Shown here piece by piece: positions 53,818 through 62,213 of a DNA stretch of 64,000 nt (the stretch's first letter is position 1; each line of letters starts with the position of its first letter). A model generated the notes under the pieces. That model was not told the DNA's origin and made no database searches. It saw only the letters and a program-made list of their open reading frames with translations. Source of the stretch: an uncultured Bacteroidia bacterium (lineage in GTDB: Bacteria; Bacteroidota; Bacteroidia; Bacteroidales; Prolixibacteraceae); the NCBI GenBank assembly GCA_903923905.1, contig CAIXZH010000101.1:62001-126000 (forward strand), written 5' to 3'. Made by a program: the position numbers and the translations under genes.

Positions 53818-54354
53818 TTAATCCAAAAACTCCTGCTCTTCAGGAATCTCCCTTATAATTGTCAATAGCCCCTTCAATAAATAGGCCTTTTCTTCATTGG
53901 TATTCAAAAGTGATTTTTCTATCTTGATGATTTCCTGATTAATCACTTCATCAGGGATATTGCCATACATATTTTCAATTACAGTAAAGGCTTCAAATGC
54001 AGTTAAAAAGGATTCATGGATGACCAGCTCAATGAAAACGGAAAGATATTCAGTGTAATTGAGGCCATTCTGCCAGCAACATGCAACCAGTTCTTTCTGT
54101 TCGTCCCTGTATTTTTCATTGGTAATCGCACTGATAAGCAATGTTACGCTCTTTTCATTCTTGAGCTCTGAAAAAAGATTTAAAATGCTTTTTTTGATTT
54201 CGGGGAAAGAAGTATCATGGAGTAAATCCAGAAGTCCTTCCATAATCAACAGATTGCCAGATTCCCTGATTTTTTCAATCGTTTCCAATACAAACTCCTG
54301 ATCAGTTGATTGTAGGTGGGAAAGGATTTCCTTCGATTTTATATCAATGCTCAT
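53818..54354 (-). CDS. Hypothetical HEAT/ARM-like helical-repeat protein
   Basis: 178-residue acidic protein without signal peptide or membrane segments; no family recognised with confidence. The sequence is almost wholly helical, with repeated units of the form ILSHLQ...VLETIEKI, LLIMEGLLDLLHDT, IKKSILNLFSELKNE, VTLLISAITNE, consistent with HEAT-like repeats used for protein binding. It ends 32 bp upstream of the PorP/SprF start on the same strand, so the two may share a transcript. Gene function cannot be inferred further. Confidence 0.65.
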   Translation of the reverse strand: MSIDIKSKEILSHLQSTDQEFVLETIEKIRESGNLLIMEGLLDLLHDTSFPEIKKSILNLFSELKNEKSVTLLISAITNEKYRDEQKELVACCWQNGLNYTEYLSVFIELVIHESFLTAFEAFTVIENMYGNIPDEVINQEIIKIEKSLLNTNEEKAYLLKGLLTIIREIPEEQEFLD

Positions 54355-54635
54355 ACGTACAATATGGTTTTTAGCGCCCTGCTACTCTCATTTGGATTCA
54401 ACTTTATCAGAAATAAATTAATTTGTCAGTTTCCAGGGTACTTATTTTTTGGATAGGGACAAAGGTAAATTTTTTCTTCATAATTACAGGAGGAATCAGC
54501 TTTTGCTGTTGATTAAAAATACATATTATTCAACCATTAATTATTCAAAACAGGTAATCGATTCCGGATTGTAGCAGATATATCCTTGTGTTAAAAAAAA
54601 CTATATTTGACCTCTTATTTTTATAATTCAGACGA

Positions 54636-56027
54636 ATGGAGACAAACAGAAAACTTTTGCGATCACTGGGTTTGGGATATGTTATTGTGGTTGTAGTGGG
54701 TAATATTATCGGATCCGGTGTTTACAAAAAGATTGCCCCAATGGCTGCAGAACTCCATTCATCAGGCTGGGTTTTGATTGCCTGGATCGTGGGTGGACTG
54801 ATAACCTTATTTGGAGCCCTTGGTAATGCTGAGGTGGCCGGACTACTGGCAGATACCGGAGGTGATTTTGCCTATTATAAAAAGGTTTATAACCGTTTCT
54901 TTGCCTTTATTTATGGATGGTCGTTGTTTTCGGTTATTCAGACAGCTGCGATCTCTTCACTGGCCTATGTTTTTGCTCAATCACTCAACAGTTTGCTTAA
55001 TTTGCCGGAATTACTCCCTTCGATGGGTCAGTTTTCAATAGGCGGGATTTTCTATCCTTTCGAAGGTTTTACCGTGAAACTGACGGCCATTCTGTTAATT
55101 ATCTTCCTAACCCTTATAAATATAAAAGGGATATTGACCGGAGCAGGGGTGAGTAAATTGGTGCTATTCCTGGTTTTTTCCGGATTATTTTTAATTGTGG
55201 CTTTCGGATTGGGAAGTCACCAGTCACATCCTTTTCAAAGTTTCGATTTTGGTCCTGTCTCCCAGGCTCCTGTAACTATCTCAACATTTTTTACAGCTAT
55301 GCTCGCCTCATTTTGGGCTTATCAGGGATGGGCTTCTGTGGGATTTATCGGTGGTGAAGTCAAGGAGGCGAAACGAAATATTCCTAAAGGTATTGTAATC
55401 GGTGTTTTTATGGTCATTGCCGTTTATTTACTGGTCAATGTTACCTATCTTTCCCTGCTATCAATTCCTCAGCTGGAGCAAATTTACAAGTCGGGAAACC
55501 AAATTGCTGCTGTGGAGGCAGTGAGATCTTTTTGGGGAGATAACGGTGCGTTATTTATCTCATTTCTGATCCTTATTACAACTCTGGGTTGTACTAATGC
55601 AACAATTCTAGCCAGTGCCAGACCCTATTATGCCATGGCAAAGGAGAACTTGTTCTTTAAAAGCGCAGGATCTTTAAATAAGGCCAATACGCCTGCCAAC
55701 TCTTTGATCTGGCAGGGGGTATGGGCCTCTGTTCTGGTGTTATCCGGAACCTTTGATCAGCTGACAGATATGATTATATTCGCTGTATTTATATTTTATG
55801 GTGCTACTTCACTGGCCGTTTTTATTTTACGGCGAAGAATGCCTGATGCACCAAGGCCATATAAGGTTTGGGGCTATCCGATAGTTCCTGCAATTTTTAT
55901 TGTTTTTTGTATGGTATTGGTTTTTAATACCATTTTCACCAGGCCCAGGGAAGCAGTATTGGGACTTATCCTTATTTTTTCAGGATTGCCCGTTTATTGG
56001 TATCTGCACCGGAAAAAGCAGAAATAA
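54636..56027 (+). CDS. APC-superfamily amino acid permease
   Basis: Inner-membrane transporter of 463 residues with about 12 helices. Helix 1 carries the APC substrate-binding motif GNIIGSGVYKKIAP (about 20-33), and helix 6 the GWASVGFIGGEVKEAKRNIPKGI segment, as in the LAT/yeast-type amino acid transporter group. The exact amino acid is unknown. It is monocistronic between convergent and divergent neighbours. TATATTTG (54602-54609) upstream fits a -7 box, with no good -33 partner. Confidence 0.9.
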   Translation: METNRKLLRSLGLGYVIVVVVGNIIGSGVYKKIAPMAAELHSSGWVLIAWIVGGLITLFGALGNAEVAGLLADTGGDFAYYKKVYNRFFAFIYGWSLFSVIQTAAISSLAYVFAQSLNSLLNLPELLPSMGQFSIGGIFYPFEGFTVKLTAILLIIFLTLINIKGILTGAGVSKLVLFLVFSGLFLIVAFGLGSHQSHPFQSFDFGPVSQAPVTISTFFTAMLASFWAYQGWASVGFIGGEVKEAKRNIPKGIVIGVFMVIAVYLLVNVTYLSLLSIPQLEQIYKSGNQIAAVEAVRSFWGDNGALFISFLILITTLGCTNATILASARPYYAMAKENLFFKSAGSLNKANTPANSLIWQGVWASVLVLSGTFDQLTDMIIFAVFIFYGATSLAVFILRRRMPDAPRPYKVWGYPIVPAIFIVFCMVLVFNTIFTRPREAVLGLILIFSGLPVYWYLHRKKQK

Positions 56028-56086
56028 TATCTGGCAAGGAACGATACATTGCCAAAGATACTCGTCTTAAACAATTCAGGTAAGCC

Positions 56087-57331
56087 TTAATTTGGGTTCT
56101 TTTGCAAAAGTGTTACTTTTTTGACGATTTTAACAATCACTTCACATGCTTTGGCCATAGAGGTGGCGGGAACGTATTCATATTTCCCGTGAAAATTATG
56201 ACCCCCTGCAAAAATATTCGGACAGGGAAGACCCATATAGGAGAGCCGGGAGCCATCAGTACCTCCCCGGATAGGCACAATCTTTGGCCGGACCCCCGAT
56301 TCAATCATCGCTTCTTCAGCTAAATCGACAATATATTTTACAGGCTCAATTTTTTCGCGCATATTGAAATACTGATCTTTAAGTGTCAGTTCAGCTGTAC
56401 CATCTCCAAACTCACGATTGACCATGCTTACCACTTTTTGTAAAAGCTGTTTGCGTTCCTCAATACCAATAAGGGTAAAATCACGCAGGATAAATTCGAT
56501 TTCAGCGTGCTCGACCGTTCCCTGCATTCCAGTAACGTGATAGAATCCCTGATATCCATCGGTATGTTCCGGAACTTCAAATGCAGGAAGCATGGCCATT
56601 AACTGATTGGCGATCCTTATGGCATTTTTCATTTTTCCTTTGGCATATCCGGGATGAACACTGGAACCTTGAATGAGAATCCTGGCACCCGCTGCGTTGA
56701 AATTCTCAAATTCCAATTCGCCCAATTCACCCCCGTCAATGGTGTAGGCAAATTCAGCACCAAATTTAGCTAAATCAAAGTGGTCTGCCCCTTCGCCAAT
56801 CTCCTCATCCGGAGTGAACGCAATCTTAACTTTCCCATGTTGTATCTCCGGATGTTGGACCAAATATTCCATAGCTGTAACAATTTCTGATATGCCGGCT
56901 TTGTCATCAGCTCCCAGGAGAGTATTTCCACTGGTCACAATTAATTGCTGACCAATGTAATGGCTCAGTTCCGGGAATATAGAAGGAGAGAGTATAATAT
57001 TTTTCTCCTGATTAAGCACGATATCCTTGCCGTCATAGTTTGTGATGATTTGGGGTGAAACACCCTCCGCGGTGAAATCAGGACTTGTATCCATGTGTGC
57101 TACAAAACCCACAACAGGAGCTGTTCCGGTGCAGTTGGCAGGAAGCGTTGCGTAGACATAACCCCACAAATCCACTTCAACATCATCCAGTCCGATAACT
57201 CTTAATTCGTCGGCAAGCACCCTGGCAAAAACCCGTTGTCCTTCGGAACTTGGCGTTTTACCACTCACCGAATCGGAGCAGGTATTATATTTGACATACC
57301 GGATAAAACGTTCAGTAACCTTCTTTTCCAT
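56087..57331 (-). CDS. pepT: Peptidase T (tripeptide aminopeptidase)
   Basis: Zinc M20B metallopeptidase that removes N-terminal residues from tripeptides. The 414-residue length is normal. Metal and catalytic segments are visible: FVAHMDTSPDF (His and Asp), LLGADDKAGISEIV (bridging Asp), FTPDEEIGEGADHFD (catalytic Glu pair), the TIDGGELGELEFENFNAA segment, and the C-terminal GGTDGSRLSYMGLPCPNIF followed by GGHNFHGKYEYV (last His ligand). It stands in its own transcription unit, convergent with the permease gene, and may work with it in peptide and amino-acid use. Confidence 0.96.
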   Translation of the reverse strand: MEKKVTERFIRYVKYNTCSDSVSGKTPSSEGQRVFARVLADELRVIGLDDVEVDLWGYVYATLPANCTGTAPVVGFVAHMDTSPDFTAEGVSPQIITNYDGKDIVLNQEKNIILSPSIFPELSHYIGQQLIVTSGNTLLGADDKAGISEIVTAMEYLVQHPEIQHGKVKIAFTPDEEIGEGADHFDLAKFGAEFAYTIDGGELGELEFENFNAAGARILIQGSSVHPGYAKGKMKNAIRIANQLMAMLPAFEVPEHTDGYQGFYHVTGMQGTVEHAEIEFILRDFTLIGIEERKQLLQKVVSMVNREFGDGTAELTLKDQYFNMREKIEPVKYIVDLAEEAMIESGVRPKIVPIRGGTDGSRLSYMGLPCPNIFAGGHNFHGKYEYVPATSMAKACEVIVKIVKKVTLLQKNPN

Positions 57332-57395
57332 GGATATTTATTGTGAATTAAATATTTATGTATTTTGAAACTGTTTAAAAATTATATTTTACCTC

Positions 57396-57540
57396 TTTTG
57401 CCCGTAGGACATAAATCTCTATAGAATAACAAACCAATGAATAATTTTGGTCCGTTAGAACATTAACAGATAATAGGTTAATTCCCTTCGGGAAATTTGT
57501 TTTCAGAATTATACTTTCTATTAATATTTATCTCCCGCGG
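57396..57540. repeat. Degenerate REP-like interspersed repeat in the pepT-proS gap
   Basis: Two related segments, TTTTGCCCGTAGGACATA (57396-57413) and TTTTGGTCCGTTAGAACATT (57444-57463), lie about 48 bp apart, followed by a small hairpin ATTCCC-TTC-GGGAAAT (57481-57495) and CTCCCGCGG (57532-57540). The pattern resembles decayed copies of CCGTAGGGACATA-type palindromic repeats seen in intergenic DNA of other Bacteroidota. No gene is in this 254-bp gap. Confidence 0.4.
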
Positions 57541-57585
57541 AAAAGTTCAAATAGACTATTAATTAAATTACTTATAATTAAGTAT

Positions 57586-59061
57586 TTAGTAAGCAAGGGC
57601 AAATATTACCCGTTGTTTTGAAGGTTTCCCGGTGACCATACATTTTCCCTCCTCTTCCGCACTATCAAATGGAATACAGCGCAACGTAGCTTTTGTCTCC
57701 TCTTTAATTCTAAGTTCTGTCTCTGTGGTGCCATCCCAGTGAGCAAGAAAGAATCCCCCTTTTGTAACCAGTAATTCCTTGAATTGATCGTAGGAATCTA
57801 CTTTGGTCATATTTTCAGCTCTGAATTGAAAGGCTTTATTGTAAATATTTTTCTGGATGGAGTCAAGCAGATCTGCTACGAGTTGATCGACGTTTTCGAG
57901 TTGTTCAACCGATTTTTCCAACGTATCGCGGCGGGCCACTTCAACCGAACCATTTTCAAGATCGCGTGGACCAATTGCCAGTCGAACAGGAACCCCTTTA
58001 AGTTCATATTCTGCAAATTTCCATCCCGGGCGCTGTGAATCCCGGTTATCGTACTTAACACTGATGCCACGGGCTCGCAATTTGACCATGATCTCCTCAA
58101 CTTTGACTGAAATTTGAGCCAATTGTTCCATATTTTTGTAAATAGGGACGATAACCACCTGGAAGGGGGCAAGTTTTGGAGGAAGTACCAGCCCATTATT
58201 ATCGGAGTGGGCCATGATCAGCGCACCAATCAATCGTGTTGAAACACCCCATGAGGAGGCCCAAACATAGTCAAGTTTTCCATCCCGGTTGGCAAACTGA
58301 ACATCGAAAGCTTTTGCGAAATTCTGTCCTAAAAAGTGTGATGTCCCCGATTGTAAGGCCTTCCCGTCCTGCATTAATGCCTCGATTGTATAAGTCTCAA
58401 GTGCTCCTGCAAACCGTTCGTTCGCCGATTTGGCCCCTTTGATGACCGGAATAGCCATGAAATCTTCAGCGAAACTGGCATAGACGTTAATCATTTGGGT
58501 GGTTTCGGCAAGAGCTTCTTCACTCGTTTCGTGAGCGGTATGCCCCTCCTGCCATAAAAATTCTGTTGTACGGAGAAACATCCGGGTACGCATTTCCCAC
58601 CGTACCACATTTGCCCACTGATTACAGAGGATTGGCAAATCGCGATAGGACTGTATCCAGTTTTTATAGGTACTCCATATAATTGTCTCTGAAGTTGGGC
58701 GAATAATCAACTCTTCTTCAAGCTTTGCTTCAGGATCGACTACAACACCTTTCCCGTCGGGATCGTTTTTTAGACGGTAATGGGTAACTACTGCACACTC
58801 TTTTGCGAAGCCATCGACATGGGCAGCCTCTTTTGAAAAGAAAGATTTCGGGATAAAGAGAGGGAAGTATGCATTCACATGCCCGGTGTCCTTGAACATT
58901 TTATCGAGTTGGGCCTGCATTTTTTCCCATATTGCATAGCCATAAGGTTTGATCACCATACAGCCCCGAACAGCAGAATTTTCAGCCAGATCAGCTTTTG
59001 TTACTAAATCATTGTACCATTGGGAATAATTTTCTTCCTTTGTTGTGAGAACTTTAGCCAT
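57586..59061 (-). CDS. proS: Prolyl-tRNA synthetase (archaeal/eukaryotic type)
   Basis: Class II aminoacyl-tRNA synthetase charging tRNA-Pro. With 491 residues and no editing insertion it is the short ProS type 3 form, normal for Bacteroidota. Class II motifs are seen: [11 protein letters not shown], the motif 2 region [44 protein letters not shown] and motif 3-region [26 protein letters not shown]-terminal anticodon-binding domain ([13 protein letters not shown]) and a zinc-type tail with cysteines (LRCIPF, GKCMVTG) follow. It is divergent from the lipoprotein gene at 59161. Confidence 0.97.
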   Translation of the reverse strand: MAKVLTTKEENYSQWYNDLVTKADLAENSAVRGCMVIKPYGYAIWEKMQAQLDKMFKDTGHVNAYFPLFIPKSFFSKEAAHVDGFAKECAVVTHYRLKNDPDGKGVVVDPEAKLEEELIIRPTSETIIWSTYKNWIQSYRDLPILCNQWANVVRWEMRTRMFLRTTEFLWQEGHTAHETSEEALAETTQMINVYASFAEDFMAIPVIKGAKSANERFAGALETYTIEALMQDGKALQSGTSHFLGQNFAKAFDVQFANRDGKLDYVWASSWGVSTRLIGALIMAHSDNNGLVLPPKLAPFQVVIVPIYKNMEQLAQISVKVEEIMVKLRARGISVKYDNRDSQRPGWKFAEYELKGVPVRLAIGPRDLENGSVEVARRDTLEKSVEQLENVDQLVADLLDSIQKNIYNKAFQFRAENMTKVDSYDQFKELLVTKGGFFLAHWDGTTETELRIKEETKATLRCIPFDSAEEEGKCMVTGKPSKQRVIFALAY

Positions 59062-59160
59062 TACTTACTTTTTGGTATAATATTTGCTTTTAAATTGAAA
59101 ATTTCAAGTCACAAATTAACGAAAAGTTCAGGAATTTATTAATATAAAGGAGAACAAATC

Positions 59161-60375
59161 ATGAAAACAGATGTCAGACTGCTCGCAGTCATCGCACTCC
59201 TTGTAAGTGCATGTACCACTGGATCGATGGTTACATCAAGAAGTTATAGTGACGATGCCTATTATTCGCCGGGAGACCATCCTCCTGTAGTCGCCAACAC
59301 TATACCTTCAAACCAGAAACCCGAAAGGCGCCCAACTACACTATCCGGTTTACAACAGGATGATGCTGCAAAAATCGTGGATAACTATCTTTCGGATAAA
59401 AAAGAGGGTAATTCCAATAATTATGCGTTGAATAACACCCCAGTTCTTTCCGATACAACTTATGAAGCTGATGAGGAAGCCAAGAACCTGATCAATAATT
59501 ATGATGAACCTGAAGATGTTGATTATACTACCCGCATCCGGACTTTTTATGATCCTTATGCCTATGATCCTTATTGGGATTCCTTCTATTATCCGGGCTT
59601 TGGATTTGGCTGGGGCCTGGGCTTTGGCGGCTTCTATGGTGGTTATGGTTTTGGCTATGGTGGATTTTATGGTGGTTTTTATAATCCATTTTTTGGCTGG
59701 GGAATGTACAATCCATTCTGGGGCGGATATTATGGTGGATACTATGGTATGGGCCATGGTTATGGTGGCGGTTTTGGCCGTGGTTTTTATAACGGAAGAC
59801 AGAACTATGCAGGAAGAATGGGTTCTAATTCTATAGGCCTTAATAGTGCTAGAATTGGATTAAACTCATCTGCTTCTGGAATAAAATCAGCAGGGCGCAC
59901 AGTTTCTGGTGCATCCGCTAATGGAGTCACCAAAAGCGCTTCTGTCAATTCTACTCGTCAGGCGGGGACACGTTATACAGCAGGTCAGAATGTAACTAAA
60001 AGTGCCGGTTTAAATGCAACCAATTTGCGCAGAACCACTGTTAGAAACTCAGTGACCAGCCGCGCCCAAGGGTATACTCCGACCTATTCAAGGCCAAGAA
60101 CAAATATTCAGTCAACCTATAACAGCGGTACAGCACGTCAGTATTCAAGGCCACAGAGCTCCGCATCAACCAGATCATCTTTGAGTAGTTCCTATCAGAG
60201 AGGATCAAGTCGTTCAGGGGCAGTGTCCGGGTCTGCTTTGAAAAGTGGTTCTGTAAGAAGCAGTAGTTCTTCATCCCATTCTTATTCTGCCCCTGCAAGA
60301 AGCAGTTCCGGCAGTAGTGGCGGAGGAAGGTCTTTCTCCGGTGGCGGCGGAGGTGGCGGTGGCCGAAGACGTTAA
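59161..60375 (+). CDS. Gly/Tyr/Ser-rich lipoprotein, function unknown
   Basis: 404-residue exported lipoprotein with lipobox Cys18 (LLVSAC). After a polar segment (about 20-130) comes a low-complexity stretch rich in Gly, Tyr and Phe (about 138-215, with repeats of the type GGFYGGYGFGYGG), then a Ser/Thr/Arg-rich tail ending in a Gly block and RRR. No enzymatic domain is recognised. Composition suggests a disordered, surface or envelope-matrix protein. Translation is unusual for this genome: AAAGGAG lies 9-10 bp upstream of the ATG, a clear Shine-Dalgarno sequence. A 17-bp hairpin follows the gene. A separate, artificial frame runs through the low-complexity region on both strands. Confidence 0.85.
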   Translation: MKTDVRLLAVIALLVSACTTGSMVTSRSYSDDAYYSPGDHPPVVANTIPSNQKPERRPTTLSGLQQDDAAKIVDNYLSDKKEGNSNNYALNNTPVLSDTTYEADEEAKNLINNYDEPEDVDYTTRIRTFYDPYAYDPYWDSFYYPGFGFGWGLGFGGFYGGYGFGYGGFYGGFYNPFFGWGMYNPFWGGYYGGYYGMGHGYGGGFGRGFYNGRQNYAGRMGSNSIGLNSARIGLNSSASGIKSAGRTVSGASANGVTKSASVNSTRQAGTRYTAGQNVTKSAGLNATNLRRTTVRNSVTSRAQGYTPTYSRPRTNIQSTYNSGTARQYSRPQSSASTRSSLSSSYQRGSSRSGAVSGSALKSGSVRSSSSSSHSYSAPARSSSGSSGGGRSFSGGGGGGGGRRR

Positions 60376-60453
60376 TCGTTAACCGAAAGTAATGCAATTC
60401 AGGATCCGCTCTTGAACTATCCAATAAAGCATAACAAATGAGTAACATAAGTG

Positions 60454-60520
60454 GGAGTTTTATTTGAATAATCGAAGAAGTAAATTATTGACTTTGTTGT
60501 ATTCGGATAAAACTCCTTTT
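60454..60520 (+). terminator. Long hairpin between the Gly-rich lipoprotein and the FadL-type gene
   Basis: GGAGTTTTATTTGAATA (60454-60470) pairs with TATTCGGATAAAACTCC (60500-60516) as a 17-bp stem with two G-U pairs around a 29-nt loop, followed by TTTT. It fits a terminator for the upstream gene. It is also only 26 bp from the next ATG, so a leader-control role is possible. Confidence 0.6.
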
Positions 60521-60542
60521 ATAAAATCAAAAATCATTGATT

Positions 60543-62126
60543 ATGAAAAAATTAGTACTTACCCTATTTGCAACAATAGGATTAATTACCCTCTCTTTTA
60601 GTCAGTATGTTGACCAGGCCTTAATCTTTTCACAACAGAATTTTGGTTCAACAGCCCGTTCCCAATCAATGGGAGGTGCCTTCGGTGCTATTGGGGGAGA
60701 TTTCTCTTCCCTGAGCATAAATCCTGCCGGAATTGGCGTCTATCTTAAACCTGAGATTTCTGCAACTTTCGATATTATTGGTGTGAATAGTGTCAAATCA
60801 ACCTACCAGGGACAATCAACTGATGATCGGAACAATAATTTCAGCATGAGAAATCTGGGATATGTATTCACCACTCCTGTTCAGGGCGGAAGTTCCGGTT
60901 TAGTGTCCTTTAATTTTGGAATCGGATTCAATAAGCTCAATAACTATAATCAAACGAGCTCAGTCAGTAGTGTGAACTCAGCGACCTCCAGAATGGATGC
61001 TTTTGCCCAAAATACCAACGGAATCACAACTACCGAACTTTATAGCGAAAACAATCCCTTTCAAAGTCAAAACGTACCATGGGAGAGTGAAATGGCCTGG
61101 CAAAATTATCTGATCAATGTATCTAATCCGGACCAAAATGGGGTAGGAAATGCCTATCAATCGATTTTGTTCCAAAATGAGCTTGTTAATCAAAGCCTTA
61201 CTGTAAATAAGCAAGGATATCTTAATGAATATGTTTTTTCATTCGGTGCCAATTTTAATCATAAGTTATACCTGGGTGCAACACTGGGGATACAGGACCT
61301 TTATTATAGTCAATCATCCACCTATTCCGAGAATGGCGGATTTGGTCGGTTTGATTATTACAACTTTGCCAGTACCAGGGGGACCGGTTATAACCTCAAG
61401 TTGGGAGTCATTTACAAACCTACCTCTGCATTAAGACTTGGACTGGCAATTCATACCCCCACCTTATTTGATCTGAAGGAGAATTATAATTCTTCCATGA
61501 CTTCTGACCTGCAAAATGTGAGTACAGAGGCCAATGGAGCACATTCCTCAGATTCTCCTTTTGGAAATTTTGGATATAAAATGGATACTCCTACCCGGGC
61601 AATAGCCAGTATAGCCTACCAATTCGGTAAAAAAGGGATGTTAACGCTTGATTATGAATATGTGGATTATTCTAAAATGCAATATCACGAAGGAAACGAT
61701 GGCTATAATTTTTCGGTCGAAAATTCAATTATCAGTTCTGTCTACCGTTCAGTAAATAATATCCGATTTGGAGGAGAATACAAACCGATCAATGCTGTGA
61801 GCCTAAGGGCTGGTTATGAATTATTCGGAAATCCTTACAGTTCATCAGTGGTTACACCTGATCCAAATAATGCGGGTCAATATTTAACTATAGCTCAACC
61901 CAACACCAATTTTAGTTATAGAACCGTCAATTTGGGAGTCGGGTACCGGATTAATAACGTTTTGTTTGATCTTACCTATAGCCAGGGAAGCAGAACTGAC
62001 TATGGCTATACCTATCAGGGAAGTGACAGCAATACGGCTACCTATTTTACCGGTTCCAAAAGCGATCCGGTAAAGTATCAAAATACCAACAGCCGACTAA
62101 TTTTCACCCTGGCATTCAAACTTTAA
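60543..62126 (+). CDS. OmpP1/FadL/TodX-type outer membrane transport protein
   Basis: Outer-membrane beta barrel of 527 residues for import of hydrophobic compounds. A signal peptide (about 1-20, LITLSFSQ) is followed by the FadL-type start: QALIFSQQNFGSTARSQSMGGAFGAIGGDFSSLSINPAGIGVY (read in pieces; an N-terminal hatch-like segment), then barrel strands such as LRLGLAIHTPTLFDLKENY and LRAGYELFGNPYSSS, ending in Phe-Lys-Leu. The ATG at 60543 is used; TTG at 60537 is less likely. The substrate is unknown; long-chain fatty acids and aromatics are known for relatives. Confidence 0.9.
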   Translation: MKKLVLTLFATIGLITLSFSQYVDQALIFSQQNFGSTARSQSMGGAFGAIGGDFSSLSINPAGIGVYLKPEISATFDIIGVNSVKSTYQGQSTDDRNNNFSMRNLGYVFTTPVQGGSSGLVSFNFGIGFNKLNNYNQTSSVSSVNSATSRMDAFAQNTNGITTTELYSENNPFQSQNVPWESEMAWQNYLINVSNPDQNGVGNAYQSILFQNELVNQSLTVNKQGYLNEYVFSFGANFNHKLYLGATLGIQDLYYSQSSTYSENGGFGRFDYYNFASTRGTGYNLKLGVIYKPTSALRLGLAIHTPTLFDLKENYNSSMTSDLQNVSTEANGAHSSDSPFGNFGYKMDTPTRAIASIAYQFGKKGMLTLDYEYVDYSKMQYHEGNDGYNFSVENSIISSVYRSVNNIRFGGEYKPINAVSLRAGYELFGNPYSSSVVTPDPNNAGQYLTIAQPNTNFSYRTVNLGVGYRINNVLFDLTYSQGSRTDYGYTYQGSDSNTATYFTGSKSDPVKYQNTNSRLIFTLAFKL

Positions 62127-62145
62127 AAAATTAATTTTTTTCCAT

Positions 62146-62200
62146 AGTCCGGGTCCGACTTTAAGTCGGGCTCGGACTAACTTCAGGTCGGACCCGGACT
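62146..62200. repeat. Three-arm palindromic repeat between convergent genes
   Basis: Arm A AGTCCGGGTCCGAC (62146-62159) is the exact reverse complement of arm C GTCGGACCCGGACT (62187-62200), and also pairs imperfectly with the middle arm B GTCGGGCTCGGACT (62165-62178). The element can therefore fold in two ways. It lies between the convergent FadL-type and cysN genes, so may serve as a two-way terminator, and its G/C-rich sequence contrasts with the surroundings, as expected for a mobile or interspersed repeat. Confidence 0.8.
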
Positions 62201-62213
62201 TTATAAATGGACT

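Noticed and set aside
59350-59757. 135-codon minus-strand frame opposite the Gly-rich lipoprotein
   Set aside because: It arises from the low-complexity repeats read in reverse; the plus-strand frame has a lipoprotein signal and Shine-Dalgarno.
60537-60542. TTG start for the FadL-type gene
   Set aside because: ATG at 60543 begins a standard signal peptide and is more likely.
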